Notes under the pieces: model-generated
What the model was told of the DNA's origin: nothing
The model's input: the letters and a program-made list of their open reading frames with translations, nothing else
The model's database searches: none
In this document: positions 25,485 to 33,152 of the stretch, piece by piece
Layout: each line of letters starts with the position of its first letter
Position numbering within the stretch: position 1 is the stretch's first letter
Translations under genes and position numbers: made by a program
Assembly: GCF_022508225.1 (NCBI RefSeq)
Contig: NZ_JAETXJ010000003.1
Span: forward strand, 181,556 to 245,555
Source: Desulfovibrio sp. UIB00
Lineage (GTDB): Bacteria; Desulfobacterota; Desulfovibrionia; Desulfovibrionales; Desulfovibrionaceae
Length of the DNA stretch: 64,000 nucleotides
Direction of reading: 5' to 3'

Positions 25485-26213
25485 TCACATGTACAGTCCG
25501 CCGTTAACAGACAGCACCTGCCCAGTAACGTAGGAAGAGAGGTTGGAACATAAAAATCGCACGCATCCCGCCACTTCTTCCGGCAAACCCGGTCTGCCAA
25601 GGGGCACGCTTTTCATATATTCATCCACGGGCAGCCCGGCCGTCATCTCTGTGCTGATAAAGCCAGGGGCCACGGCATTAACGAGCACGTTGCGCCGCCC
25701 AAGCTCGCGGGCAAGGGCGCGCGTTGCGCCGATAAGACCAGCCTTGGCTGCGGAGTAGTTCACCTGCCCCGCCATACCAGCCTGCCCCGAGGTGGAAACA
25801 ACATTGACCAAACGCCCCGTGCGCGCCCGCTGCATATGCGGTACAACCTTGCGCGATACATGGAAAAAACCGTTGAGGTGCACACCGATGACGGAATCCC
25901 ACTGTTCTTCGGACATAAGGCCAAAAACGGTATCGCGCGCAAAGCCCGCGTTGTTTATCAGGGCATAGGGGGTTTCCGTTGCGAGCAGTGGATCAAGGGC
26001 GGCTTCCACCGCATCTTTGTCCGCCACATCAAAGGGCACTAAAACGCACTTGCGCTCCAGAGCCTCAATTTCATCGCGCACGGCTTCTGCGGCATCGTGG
26101 TCGTTGCGGTAATTCAGCCAGATATCAAAACCATCGGCGGCCAAGCCAAGGGCAATGGCCTTGCCAATTCCCTTGCTTGCGCCTGTTACCAGGGCTATGG
26201 GCGAATTTTGCAT
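25485..26213 (-). CDS. 3-oxoacyl-ACP reductase (FabG-like SDR), first gene of the polyene operon
   Basis: This 242-residue short-chain dehydrogenase reduces 3-ketoacyl-ACP with NADPH. The cofactor loop is VTGASKGIGKAIALG, the NNAGFARD motif follows, and the active-site Ser, Tyr and Lys are in NVVSTSG and YSAAKAG. The ATG has GGGGAG five bases upstream. Its upstream region is shared with a divergent small lipoprotein gene, so the operon promoter should lie between 26214 and 26332. Confidence 0.93.
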   Translation of the reverse strand: MQNSPIALVTGASKGIGKAIALGLAADGFDIWLNYRNDHDAAEAVRDEIEALERKCVLVPFDVADKDAVEAALDPLLATETPYALINNAGFARDTVFGLMSEEQWDSVIGVHLNGFFHVSRKVVPHMQRARTGRLVNVVSTSGQAGMAGQVNYSAAKAGLIGATRALARELGRRNVLVNAVAPGFISTEMTAGLPVDEYMKSVPLGRPGLPEEVAGCVRFLCSNLSSYVTGQVLSVNGGLYM

Positions 26214-26332
26214 TTACTCCCCTGCTTGCATGTTTGCAGGCCTTTATTTATTAAAAAGGCACCAGATTGGACAGCCGCACAATATACAAGAGACTCTTTT
26301 AGGACAACTCTCAATTTAGGATGGAATTTATC
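26214..26332. promoter_or_regulatory. Divergent promoter region of the polyene operon
   Basis: This 119-base AT-rich gap separates the operon start from a small lipoprotein gene. It contains an 11-base palindrome, AAGAGACTCTT, at 26288-26298, a possible operator. No promoter with good spacing could be assigned with confidence. Confidence 0.45.
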
Positions 26333-26500
26333 ATGCGGATTCTTGCAACAGCCATGATTGCGCTTTTTTTCTTTTCCAGCGGATGCAGTTGGGTTGGCAG
26401 AACTGCTGGCAAAGCCTCTGCAAAAATTGAAAGAAAGGTTGATGCTGTTCAGCAGGGCTATAGTGACGGCTACAAGGATGAACAAAAGAAAGCAGACTAG
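26333..26500 (+). CDS. Small lipoprotein, 55 residues
   Basis: A short open frame encodes a lipoprotein-like peptide starting MRILATAMIALFFFSSGCS. The charged N-terminus, hydrophobic core and FSSGC lipobox (Cys18) are all in place. The mature part of about 38 residues is hydrophilic and helical (KASAKIERKVDAVQQGY) and ends GYSDGYKDEQKKAD. An AGGA lies 11 bases before the ATG; an in-frame ATG at 26321 is less likely. It is transcribed away from the polyene operon and followed by a bidirectional terminator. The function is unknown; shape and size recall small coiled lipoproteins of the envelope. Confidence 0.6.
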   Translation: MRILATAMIALFFFSSGCSWVGRTAGKASAKIERKVDAVQQGYSDGYKDEQKKAD

Positions 26501-26606
26501 TTTGCTATGTTGATTTTGCGGTGTCGCGCTGCTTTTTGAAGAAAATAAATCAACAAGCATGGTTCAATGCTTGTCTGGCAACATCGATAACGCCCAGAAA
26601 AAACTT

Positions 26607-26650
26607 AGCGTGGCTTATAACGTCCTTATCAAACATATAAGCCACGCTTT
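26607..26650. terminator. Bidirectional terminator
   Basis: Arms 26607-26619 and 26636-26648 pair over 13 bp, with TTTT on the plus side and a T-rich run (TAAGTTTTTT) on the minus side. It lies between the small lipoprotein gene and the convergent secreted-protein gene. The core GTGGCTTATA is the same as in the tmRNA terminator. Confidence 0.8.
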
Positions 26651-26683
26651 TATCCATTCCTTCAAGCAGGACTTCAATCCCCC

Positions 26684-27616
26684 CTACTTCCCCGCTGGCG
26701 CTCTTGTAAGGCTTATCTCCGCCAATGCGGCATCCAGATCAAGGTTCATGGCAAACCGCAGCCCTTCACTGCCAAGCACAACACGCACGGGCTTATCCGT
26801 ATTTTCCGTACCGCTCACAAACATGGTTTCAAAGGCCTCCCACATGCCGTCACTGGTTTGGGGGCAGTCCACGGCTTTCCCCTTGGGGGCGAGGGCCGCG
26901 CCCTGCGCGCCAAATACGCTTGTCTGGCCTCCGGCTTCCAGAACCAGCGGCAGCCAACCGTTCTTTTTCAGTTCTTCAAACATGGCCCCAATGGTTGTAT
27001 TGGCAAAGGGCGCAGACAGGGCAACCGTTTCCAGTTCGCCGCCCTTGCCGTCAAACTGCAGGCCTTTGCCCGCGAGGTTCCACGATTGGTCGGCAAAGCA
27101 TATGGCATAAGCGCCGGGTTCTTTAAGCCCATCATAGCCCGGCAGAGCGAATTCCTTCCAGCGGGCCACGTCCATTCCCTTGCGCATCAGCTGCACCAGC
27201 ATGAACATGGGCACACCCGCCGGAGCCACATAGGCCTCGCCATCGGGCATGGTAATGAGCATGGAGGGATACTTGCGCTTTTCATTACGGCCTGCGGCAT
27301 CCATTCCAAACTCGATTTCCTTGGCTGAGCCCGGTTCCGGCTCGTGATAATACTGCCAGCCCGTACCGTTTTGCATGATCACGCCAATGCGCGTGCAGTC
27401 GTGCTCAGGAAATTTTGCCGGGCCTACCGTTTTGGAAGATTTTTTTGCCAATCCGTCAACAACAGGCTTTTTATCTCCATTGTTGCCCACGCAAAAAACG
27501 GCCTTGATGTCAGAACCCATGCTGTTTTTCAGCACAATCCCCGCCGCAAGCCCCGTTGACGGCAGAAAAACCAGCAGGGCCGCCACGCTGGCAACCCATT
27601 GTTTCAGCAAGTACAT
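26684..27616 (-). CDS. Secreted protein of unknown function, 310 residues
   Basis: The product has a signal peptide (MYLLKQWVASVAALLVFLPS, cleavage near residue 24 after GLAA) and no membrane anchor. The mature protein contains short hydrophobic strands typical of a periplasmic beta-rich fold, with CVGNNGDK and HDCTRIGV cysteines that may form a disulfide. The open frame extends to 27760, but the ATG at 27616 has AAGGAG six bases upstream and a proper signal peptide. It follows another secreted-protein gene by 64 bases. I recognise no family. Confidence 0.7.
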   Translation of the reverse strand: MYLLKQWVASVAALLVFLPSTGLAAGIVLKNSMGSDIKAVFCVGNNGDKKPVVDGLAKKSSKTVGPAKFPEHDCTRIGVIMQNGTGWQYYHEPEPGSAKEIEFGMDAAGRNEKRKYPSMLITMPDGEAYVAPAGVPMFMLVQLMRKGMDVARWKEFALPGYDGLKEPGAYAICFADQSWNLAGKGLQFDGKGGELETVALSAPFANTTIGAMFEELKKNGWLPLVLEAGGQTSVFGAQGAALAPKGKAVDCPQTSDGMWEAFETMFVSGTENTDKPVRVVLGSEGLRFAMNLDLDAALAEISLTRAPAGK

Positions 27617-27680
27617 GCGAGACTCCTTGTGATGCAATTTAAGAGCTGATGCCTGCCGCACACGCTCAGAAGCCTGCTTA

Positions 27681-28694
27681 TCAATGCAGCGCTTCGCGCA
27701 GTTCCGCCAGGTTGGCATCGTCTTCGGGGTAATACAGTTCAACAACCGTGTTGACGTCATTGGTCAGTACGGTGCCGATGCCGCCTTCGCGGGTAGTAAA
27801 ATCAACGGTGCCTTCGCCGGTGGTGATATTGATGCCCTTCAGCTTGCGGGCAAGATCAATGAGATCCGTGCCCCACTGCCCGTTTTCCACCTTTTTGAGC
27901 GGATACAGGCCAACTGCGTACCACACTTTTTCGTCCGGCTTGTCGTAGATTGTCCACTGGCCGGTGTGCGTTGTACGCCAGCCTTGGGGGATGGTTTTTT
28001 CCTGCGGTGCAGGGGCGGGGGCAGCAGGGTCAGCCAAGGCCGCAAAATCAGGCCTGTCGCCAATAGGGTCTGCGGGTTCAACGGGCTTTGCATCGTCCGG
28101 ACGATCGCCAGTCACAAGCCACCTGGTATTTTCAGGGCCTTGCGCTACTGCCAGCAGTTTGCTCAGAGGCGCTGCAGTCTTGGCCTTTGGGGAAATTTTC
28201 AGGCTTTTTACAATGGGCCCCGCGCCTCGGCAGGCATGCCCAACAGAGACTTCCATATATTTGTCGTCTGCAAGGCCAACCCAGTACCGCGCAATCTTGT
28301 CCGCAAAAACAACTCCCTTGCCTTCACCCAGAGTGCGCAAGTCGTTGCCGCCGGTTGTGCTGGCGGAAGCTTTTGCAAGCAGATCCAGATCGCCGTTAAA
28401 GCAATCCTTCTCAAGCATCGTCACATAGCAGTCTTCTTTTGGAGAGCTGAGCAATACCTGATTCCCCTCCTCTTGTGTTTTCCAGCCTGCGGGTACCTCG
28501 ACCACCCAGTCGCCCACAGAACGGGGAGCCGCAATAGCTGAGAGGCCGGGGCAAAGCAGCAGGCATAGCAGCGCAAGCGCAGGCTTCGCGGCAGTCTGCA
28601 CCCATGAAAAAGAAATCGCACTCCGGGGCATTCCCCAGCTGACACAAGCAGAGCCATTATGCGCGCACACGTTGGAAACACTCAAAAAGCCCAT
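27681..28694 (-). CDS. Secreted protein of unknown function, 337 residues
   Basis: The product has a long N-terminal region and a hydrophobic stretch (PALALLCLLLCPGLSAIAA), followed by a mature protein of about 280 residues. Two similar parts, about 80-180 and 245-337, flank a proline- and alanine-rich linker (DPAAPAPAPQEKT). Each part contains a WxxVG or WYAVG strand motif (YWVGLADDKYMEV, WYAVGLYPLKK), which suggests a repeated domain. The start chosen at 28694 has GGGGA upstream; an ATG at 28631 would give a shorter signal peptide. It probably forms an operon with the next secreted protein. Function unknown. Confidence 0.65.
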   Translation of the reverse strand: MGFLSVSNVCAHNGSACVSWGMPRSAISFSWVQTAAKPALALLCLLLCPGLSAIAAPRSVGDWVVEVPAGWKTQEEGNQVLLSSPKEDCYVTMLEKDCFNGDLDLLAKASASTTGGNDLRTLGEGKGVVFADKIARYWVGLADDKYMEVSVGHACRGAGPIVKSLKISPKAKTAAPLSKLLAVAQGPENTRWLVTGDRPDDAKPVEPADPIGDRPDFAALADPAAPAPAPQEKTIPQGWRTTHTGQWTIYDKPDEKVWYAVGLYPLKKVENGQWGTDLIDLARKLKGINITTGEGTVDFTTREGGIGTVLTNDVNTVVELYYPEDDANLAELREALH

Positions 28695-28998
28695 GTCGCA
28701 ATCCCCCGGAATTTTATTGATGATTTCGGCCTGATCTTCCCTCTCCACTTCCTTACCTTCGTAACGTACCTATGCATAAATGTCTTTGGATGTTTTGGCC
28801 TGAAGCTGGCAAGGCGGCCCAAATTCACCAGAATGCGCAAACCTGCGGGGCTGACAGCACAGAAGCATTGACCGAATAGCGCACATATGCCAATTTTTAC
28901 GACAACATTGACTGGCCTTTTGCCACGCAAACCGAGGCCGCGCGCAACACGCTGCTTCATAATCCTGCGCATGCCCCCAACAAATCCAAGGAGTTCGT

Positions 28999-29562
28999 AT
29001 GAGCACCGGCATCTTGATCGCCACAGGGGCCGCTGTGGTTGTGTTTGCGGTCATTGTAGCCCTTTACAATGCCCTGGTGCGCGGCAAAAACATGGTGGAC
29101 GAAGCATGGAGCAGCATTGATGTGCAGCTCAAGCGGCGGCACGATCTGGTGCCCAATCTGGTCAGCACCGTCAGGCAATACGCCAGCCACGAAAAGAGCC
29201 TGTTTGAAGAAGTGAGCGCGGCGCGTGCCCGCAGCCTCTCCGTACAGGGTGATGTTGCGGCCCAGGCCAAGGCGGAGAATCTGCTTTCCGGCGCGCTTGG
29301 CAAACTCTTTGCCATTGCGGAGGCATATCCGGAGCTTAAGGCCAGCGAAAACTATCGCCAGTTGCAGCAAAGCCTTGCAACGCTGGAGGACGAAATCCAG
29401 ATGGCCCGTCGCTACTACAACGGCGCAGCAAGGGAACAGAACGACCGCGTCCGCCAGTTCCCGGGCAATCTGGTTGCCGGATTTTTCCACTTTGCCCCTG
29501 TGGCGTATTTTGAACTTGATTCACCAGCAGAGCGGGCGGTTCCTGATGTTGGTGCACAATAA
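28999..29562 (+). CDS. lemA: LemA family protein
   Basis: This 187-residue protein is anchored by one N-terminal helix (ILIATGAAVVVFAVIVALYN). The LemA signature LVRGKNMVDEAWSSIDVQLKRR follows, and then RHDLVPNLVSTVRQY. The rest is a helical bundle ending in the usual PVAYFEL segment. LemA proteins have an uncharacterised envelope role and commonly sit next to DUF2207 or TPM-domain genes, as here. The ATG has AAGGAG upstream (28989-28994). It overlaps a small membrane-protein gene. Confidence 0.93.
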   Translation: MSTGILIATGAAVVVFAVIVALYNALVRGKNMVDEAWSSIDVQLKRRHDLVPNLVSTVRQYASHEKSLFEEVSAARARSLSVQGDVAAQAKAENLLSGALGKLFAIAEAYPELKASENYRQLQQSLATLEDEIQMARRYYNGAAREQNDRVRQFPGNLVAGFFHFAPVAYFELDSPAERAVPDVGAQ

Positions 29563-29842
29563 CAGGCAAGACGGGCTGGGCATCCGCTTGTGGCGGCAGG
29601 CCCTGTACTTCATAGTTGCCGCACTGATGGCGGCCTTGCAGCTTTGGTGCTCCGGCGTACTGATAATGGCGCGGCGGTCAGATGCCTTGCTTGGCTGCAA
29701 TCTTGGCGCAGGGCTGATCTGGCTGTGGTATGCGCGGCGGTGCTATATGCTCGGCAATTTCGCGCGTATGGCCCTTGCGTTCATGGGCTTGCTCGGCTCT
29801 GTGGGGCTGGCGGCCTTGAGCCTGCCCGACCTGCTTTTTTAA
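29546..29842 (+). CDS. Small membrane protein between lemA and the DUF2207 gene
   Basis: A 98-residue open frame starts inside the end of lemA and stops 54 bases before the DUF2207 gene. It has two or three hydrophobic helices: ALYFIVAALMAALQLWCSGV, ALLGCNLGAGLIWLWYA and MALAFMGLLGSVGLAAL. Position and hydrophobicity support a real membrane protein. A GTG at 29552 is an alternative start. No family is recognised. Confidence 0.6.
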   Translation: MLVHNNRQDGLGIRLWRQALYFIVAALMAALQLWCSGVLIMARRSDALLGCNLGAGLIWLWYARRCYMLGNFARMALAFMGLLGSVGLAALSLPDLLF

Positions 29843-29896
29843 CCACGGCCAGCGTCACGGCATCCCCCCTCAAACAGCCTGCGCAAGGATGAAGCC

Positions 29897-31963
29897 ATGC
29901 ACACGCCCTATGCCAGCAGTTGTTTTACACGCCGCATTGCACTGAGCGTATGCGCCCTGCTGCTCTGCATCCAGGCCATGTGCTTTGCTGCATCCGCACA
30001 GGAACGCATAGAGAGTTTCGCCTCCACCGTCACAATCCATCAAGATGGCAGCATGCATGTTCGCGAAGCAATTGTTGTGCATGCGGAAGGCAATCAGATT
30101 AAAAAAGGCATATATCGCGAACTCCCCCTGCTCTATTCCGGCCCGGCAAACTACAGCGGTACGGTGCCTTTCACCGTTACATCCGCAAGCATTGACGGCG
30201 TGCCCCTCAACCCGACCGAAACCGAAATCAGGGGCGATTACATTCGGGTGCTCATGCGCGGCAAGGAGCCGCTCTCCACGGGGCAGCACCGCTTTGTGCT
30301 TGAATACGACACATCCCTGCACCTGCGCTTTTACGAATCCAACGGGGAACTCAACTGGAACGCCACTGGCGTATGGGGCTTCCCCATCCTCAGCGCTTCG
30401 TGCCGTGTCATTCTGCCCAAGGGCGTAACCGTGCAGCAAACCGCCGCGTGGGCCGGGCTGGCTGGCTCCAGAGATTCCGACCATATCACTATTGGCAGAC
30501 CGCAAGCCAACGAAGCGACCTTTATCCTTGACAGGTCCCTTGAGCCGGACACCCAGTTTACGGTGGCTGTAGCCTTTGACAGGCAGAGCGTTGCCGACCC
30601 GGTACTTCCGCTTGCACTACAGCAGCAACGGGAAGAAGAGGCCTTGGAGCTAACCCGACAAGAAGAGGAGCGCGCCATCAGGGAGCGGGGGCTGCTCTTT
30701 GAAGTACTGTACGATAATCCCCTGCTGCCTGCGCAGTGCCTGGCTTTTTGCGCTGTGTTTCTTTATTATTTTCTGCTTTGGCAGCGCCTCGGTATTGACC
30801 CGCCCAAGGGTGCCATCTTCCCCCGCTATTACCCGCCCAAGGTCGCTCAATGGGGCAAAAAATCTGCTGCTGAGACTACGCCGCAAGCGCTTTCGCCGCT
30901 GGCGGTGGAGTTCTTCTACAAGTCGGCCCGCATCTCTGGCCGGGGGCTTGCCGCCACATTTCTGACTCTGGCATTCAAGGGCTTGTGCCGCATCAGTAAG
31001 GCAGACGCCAAAACCTACGCGCTGGAACTGATAGCAGCATCAAACGGGCGCACAGAGGGGCTTACCGCAGAAGAACAGACCGTGTACCGCGAGCTTGCGC
31101 GCAGTACGGGTAAGGGTGAAAAAGTCTTGCTGCACCCCAAGAATGAAGATATCCGCAGTATTTTCAACGCAGCCAGGGCAAACCTGAAGCAAAACTTTAA
31201 GGGAGCATGGCGGCTGAACACCTGGGTTGCGGTGCTTGGCTGGTTTTTGTTGCTGCCGCTGGCCTTTGCGGCGAGCTTTTGGGAAGTTGATCCTGCATTG
31301 CTTGCCCCGGAGAACTCGCAACTGTCGCTGATTCTGCTGTTGCTCGCGGTTTGCCTGGCCTTTTGCGCAGCGCTGGCGCTCCCCCTGCTGCTGATGCGGC
31401 AGCAGGCAAAATCCCTGCTGGTAACTCTGGGCCTTATGGCTTTGCCACTGGCCGGGGTAACTGCGGTTGGTCTTCAGTTTTATTTTTACGATCTTGGGTG
31501 GCTGCTTCTTCTGCTCATGATTATCACGTCCATTGTCTTCACAGCCGTCATCAAGGCTCCCAGCCCCGCAGCGCGCCAGGTATTGGACGAAATTGAAGGC
31601 CTTGCCATGTACATGCGAACCGCAGAGCTGCCACGCATGGAGCAGGTAGGCGCCCAGGACGAAAAGCCCGAAGACACGCCCGAGGTTTTCCGCCGTCTGC
31701 TGCCCTATGCGCTGGTGTTGGGGCTGGAAAAAACGTGGTGCAACAGGTTTGCCGAACAGCTTCAGGCAGCAGCGCTTGAAGACTCCGGCGTTGATGTCGC
31801 CCTTGTGCACGGGCATGACGGCTGGAGCGACTTTTCCAATGGTTTTTGCAGCTCCGTGAGCGCCTCCTCCGCGTCTGCCGAATCCTCATCCGCCAGCGGT
31901 TTCAGCTCCGGCGGGGGCGGCGCAGGCAGCGGCTCTGGCGGGGGTGGAGGCGGCGGCCTGTGA
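29897..31963 (+). CDS. DUF2207 domain membrane protein (YciQ-like)
   Basis: This 688-residue envelope protein has a signal peptide and an N-terminal extracytoplasmic DUF2207 domain, with VTIHQDGSMHVREAIVV, IKKGIYRELPLLY and LNWNATGVWGFPI. A membrane helix lies near residues 275-292, followed by a cytoplasmic part and three or four further helices (about 435-560). The C-terminus is almost only Gly and Ser, which is normal for the family. It forms a cluster with lemA. The function is unknown; a link to envelope homeostasis is commonly supposed. Confidence 0.9.
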   Translation: MHTPYASSCFTRRIALSVCALLLCIQAMCFAASAQERIESFASTVTIHQDGSMHVREAIVVHAEGNQIKKGIYRELPLLYSGPANYSGTVPFTVTSASIDGVPLNPTETEIRGDYIRVLMRGKEPLSTGQHRFVLEYDTSLHLRFYESNGELNWNATGVWGFPILSASCRVILPKGVTVQQTAAWAGLAGSRDSDHITIGRPQANEATFILDRSLEPDTQFTVAVAFDRQSVADPVLPLALQQQREEEALELTRQEEERAIRERGLLFEVLYDNPLLPAQCLAFCAVFLYYFLLWQRLGIDPPKGAIFPRYYPPKVAQWGKKSAAETTPQALSPLAVEFFYKSARISGRGLAATFLTLAFKGLCRISKADAKTYALELIAASNGRTEGLTAEEQTVYRELARSTGKGEKVLLHPKNEDIRSIFNAARANLKQNFKGAWRLNTWVAVLGWFLLLPLAFAASFWEVDPALLAPENSQLSLILLLLAVCLAFCAALALPLLLMRQQAKSLLVTLGLMALPLAGVTAVGLQFYFYDLGWLLLLLMIITSIVFTAVIKAPSPAARQVLDEIEGLAMYMRTAELPRMEQVGAQDEKPEDTPEVFRRLLPYALVLGLEKTWCNRFAEQLQAAALEDSGVDVALVHGHDGWSDFSNGFCSSVSASSASAESSSASGFSSGGGGAGSGSGGGGGGGL

Positions 31964-32033
31964 ACGGCAAAAAACTACTCAGGGCTTGCGTACTTTCGTG
32001 ACGAGCAAGCAATAGCAAAAGGACTGTTTTTTC

Positions 32034-32684
32034 ATGTCATTTAATGTAATCGATTTGGACACCTGGAAAAGAAAATCTTATTATCAGCATTACGTTCATA
32101 CTGTTCGCTGTACTTACAGCATCACAGTAAATATAGAAATTGATTCACTTGTAAAAGAATTGAAACTTCGTGGAATTAAGGCATACCCTGCACAAGTATA
32201 CATACTTTCGCGCGCAGTTAATAATTTTCAAGAATTCAGGATGGCTATAAATACTCATGGCGAACTTGGCTACTGGGAATCAACAAGCCCGAGTTACACG
32301 ATTTTAAACAAAAACACTGAAACTTTCAGCAGCATATTCACGCCATTTGATAGTGATTTCAGCAAATTTTATGACAAATGCATTCACGACATGGAAAAAT
32401 ATGGCAACGCTGATACGCTTTTTCCTCAAAACAACATGCCTGAAAACTTGTTCACAATTTCATCCTTTCCCTGGCAGAGCTTCACCGGCTTCAATCTGAA
32501 TGTTTACGGCGAGGGGACATACCTCCCTCCCATTTTTACTATTGGACGTTATCTGGAACAAAACGGAAAGACACACATGCCGCTTTCCATTCAAGTGCAT
32601 CACGCAGTGTGCGACGGCTATCATGCGGGAAAATTCATAGATGCCGTTCAAGGCCTGGCCCAGAACTTCAGCGATTGGCTGTGA
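32034..32684 (+). CDS. cat: Type A chloramphenicol O-acetyltransferase
   Basis: This 216-residue cytoplasmic enzyme transfers acetyl from acetyl-CoA to chloramphenicol. The N-terminus NVIDLDTWKRKSYYQHY and the active-site block QVHHAVCDGYHAGKF are family hallmarks, with catalytic His190 and Asp194. The length is right for the type A trimeric family. The gene is clearly more AT-rich than its flanks and uses A/T-ending codons, a sign of transfer. No insertion sequence or integrase lies beside it. Some family members are xenobiotic acetyltransferases, so resistance is probable, not proven. Confidence 0.9.
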   Translation: MSFNVIDLDTWKRKSYYQHYVHTVRCTYSITVNIEIDSLVKELKLRGIKAYPAQVYILSRAVNNFQEFRMAINTHGELGYWESTSPSYTILNKNTETFSSIFTPFDSDFSKFYDKCIHDMEKYGNADTLFPQNNMPENLFTISSFPWQSFTGFNLNVYGEGTYLPPIFTIGRYLEQNGKTHMPLSIQVHHAVCDGYHAGKFIDAVQGLAQNFSDWL

Positions 32685-32757
32685 CCAGACTGACTGGCCC
32701 CACCGTCCCCGAGCATAGCGGCGAAGTTGAGGGCATTTCCACTTGACCAGTTCTTAT

Positions 32758-32775
32758 TTGTCTATATATTGACAA
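32758..32775. promoter_or_regulatory. Candidate operator upstream of hipBA
   Basis: The inverted repeat TTGTC, 8 bases, GACAA sits about 24 bases before the HTH gene, next to a TATATA element. One more matching base on each side gives TTTGTC/GACAAA. It is a plausible autoregulation site for the HipB-like protein. Confidence 0.45.
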
Positions 32776-32798
32776 AAAATGGCAAAAAAATATCATTT

Positions 32799-33140
32799 AT
32801 GAGCAAATCATCGGCTTCCATAGATGCGCTGCCCCCCAGAGTTCTGGCAAAAATTGAAGACCTGGGGCGCAGAATAAAACTGGCGCGAAAACGGCGGGGT
32901 CTGACCCTGAACGAAATGGCCAGACTCATGATGATTTCGGTTGGCTCGCTCAGAAGGCTCGAAAGCGGCACGCCAGGCACGAGCCTAGGGGCGCTCGCGA
33001 CGGCCCTGCTCACCCTCGGGCTTGAAAACGACCTGGACAACGTGGCCGCCATGGAAACGGACATGATCGGCCTTGCCCACGAACGCAGGCGGCTTGAAAG
33101 CAACACGGACGACAAGAACAAAATTTCCTACGATTTTTAA
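32799..33140 (+). CDS. hipB: HipB-like helix-turn-helix antitoxin
   Basis: The product has 113 residues with an XRE-type helix-turn-helix at about 27-80: RRIKLARKRRGLTLNEMARL, then SVGSLRRLESG. It should bind its own promoter and neutralise the kinase encoded 12 bases downstream. The frame is open from 32727, but the ATG at 32799 starts MSKSSASIDALPP, which places the HTH as usual; the ribosome-binding site is weak. An inverted repeat lies just upstream. Confidence 0.8.
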   Translation: MSKSSASIDALPPRVLAKIEDLGRRIKLARKRRGLTLNEMARLMMISVGSLRRLESGTPGTSLGALATALLTLGLENDLDNVAAMETDMIGLAHERRRLESNTDDKNKISYDF

Positions 33141-33152
33141 GGGAGACTGGTC

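Noticed and set aside
24339..25553. 404-codon plus-strand open frame opposite ketosynthase III
   Set aside because: Antisense to a ketosynthase with intact catalytic motifs; no domain of its own.
9440..26660. tmRNA 3' end as an attachment site for an integrated island carrying the polyene operon
   Set aside because: No direct repeat of the tmRNA 3' end (T arm or CCA region) was found near 26.5 kb and no integrase gene is present; only the terminator stem recurs.
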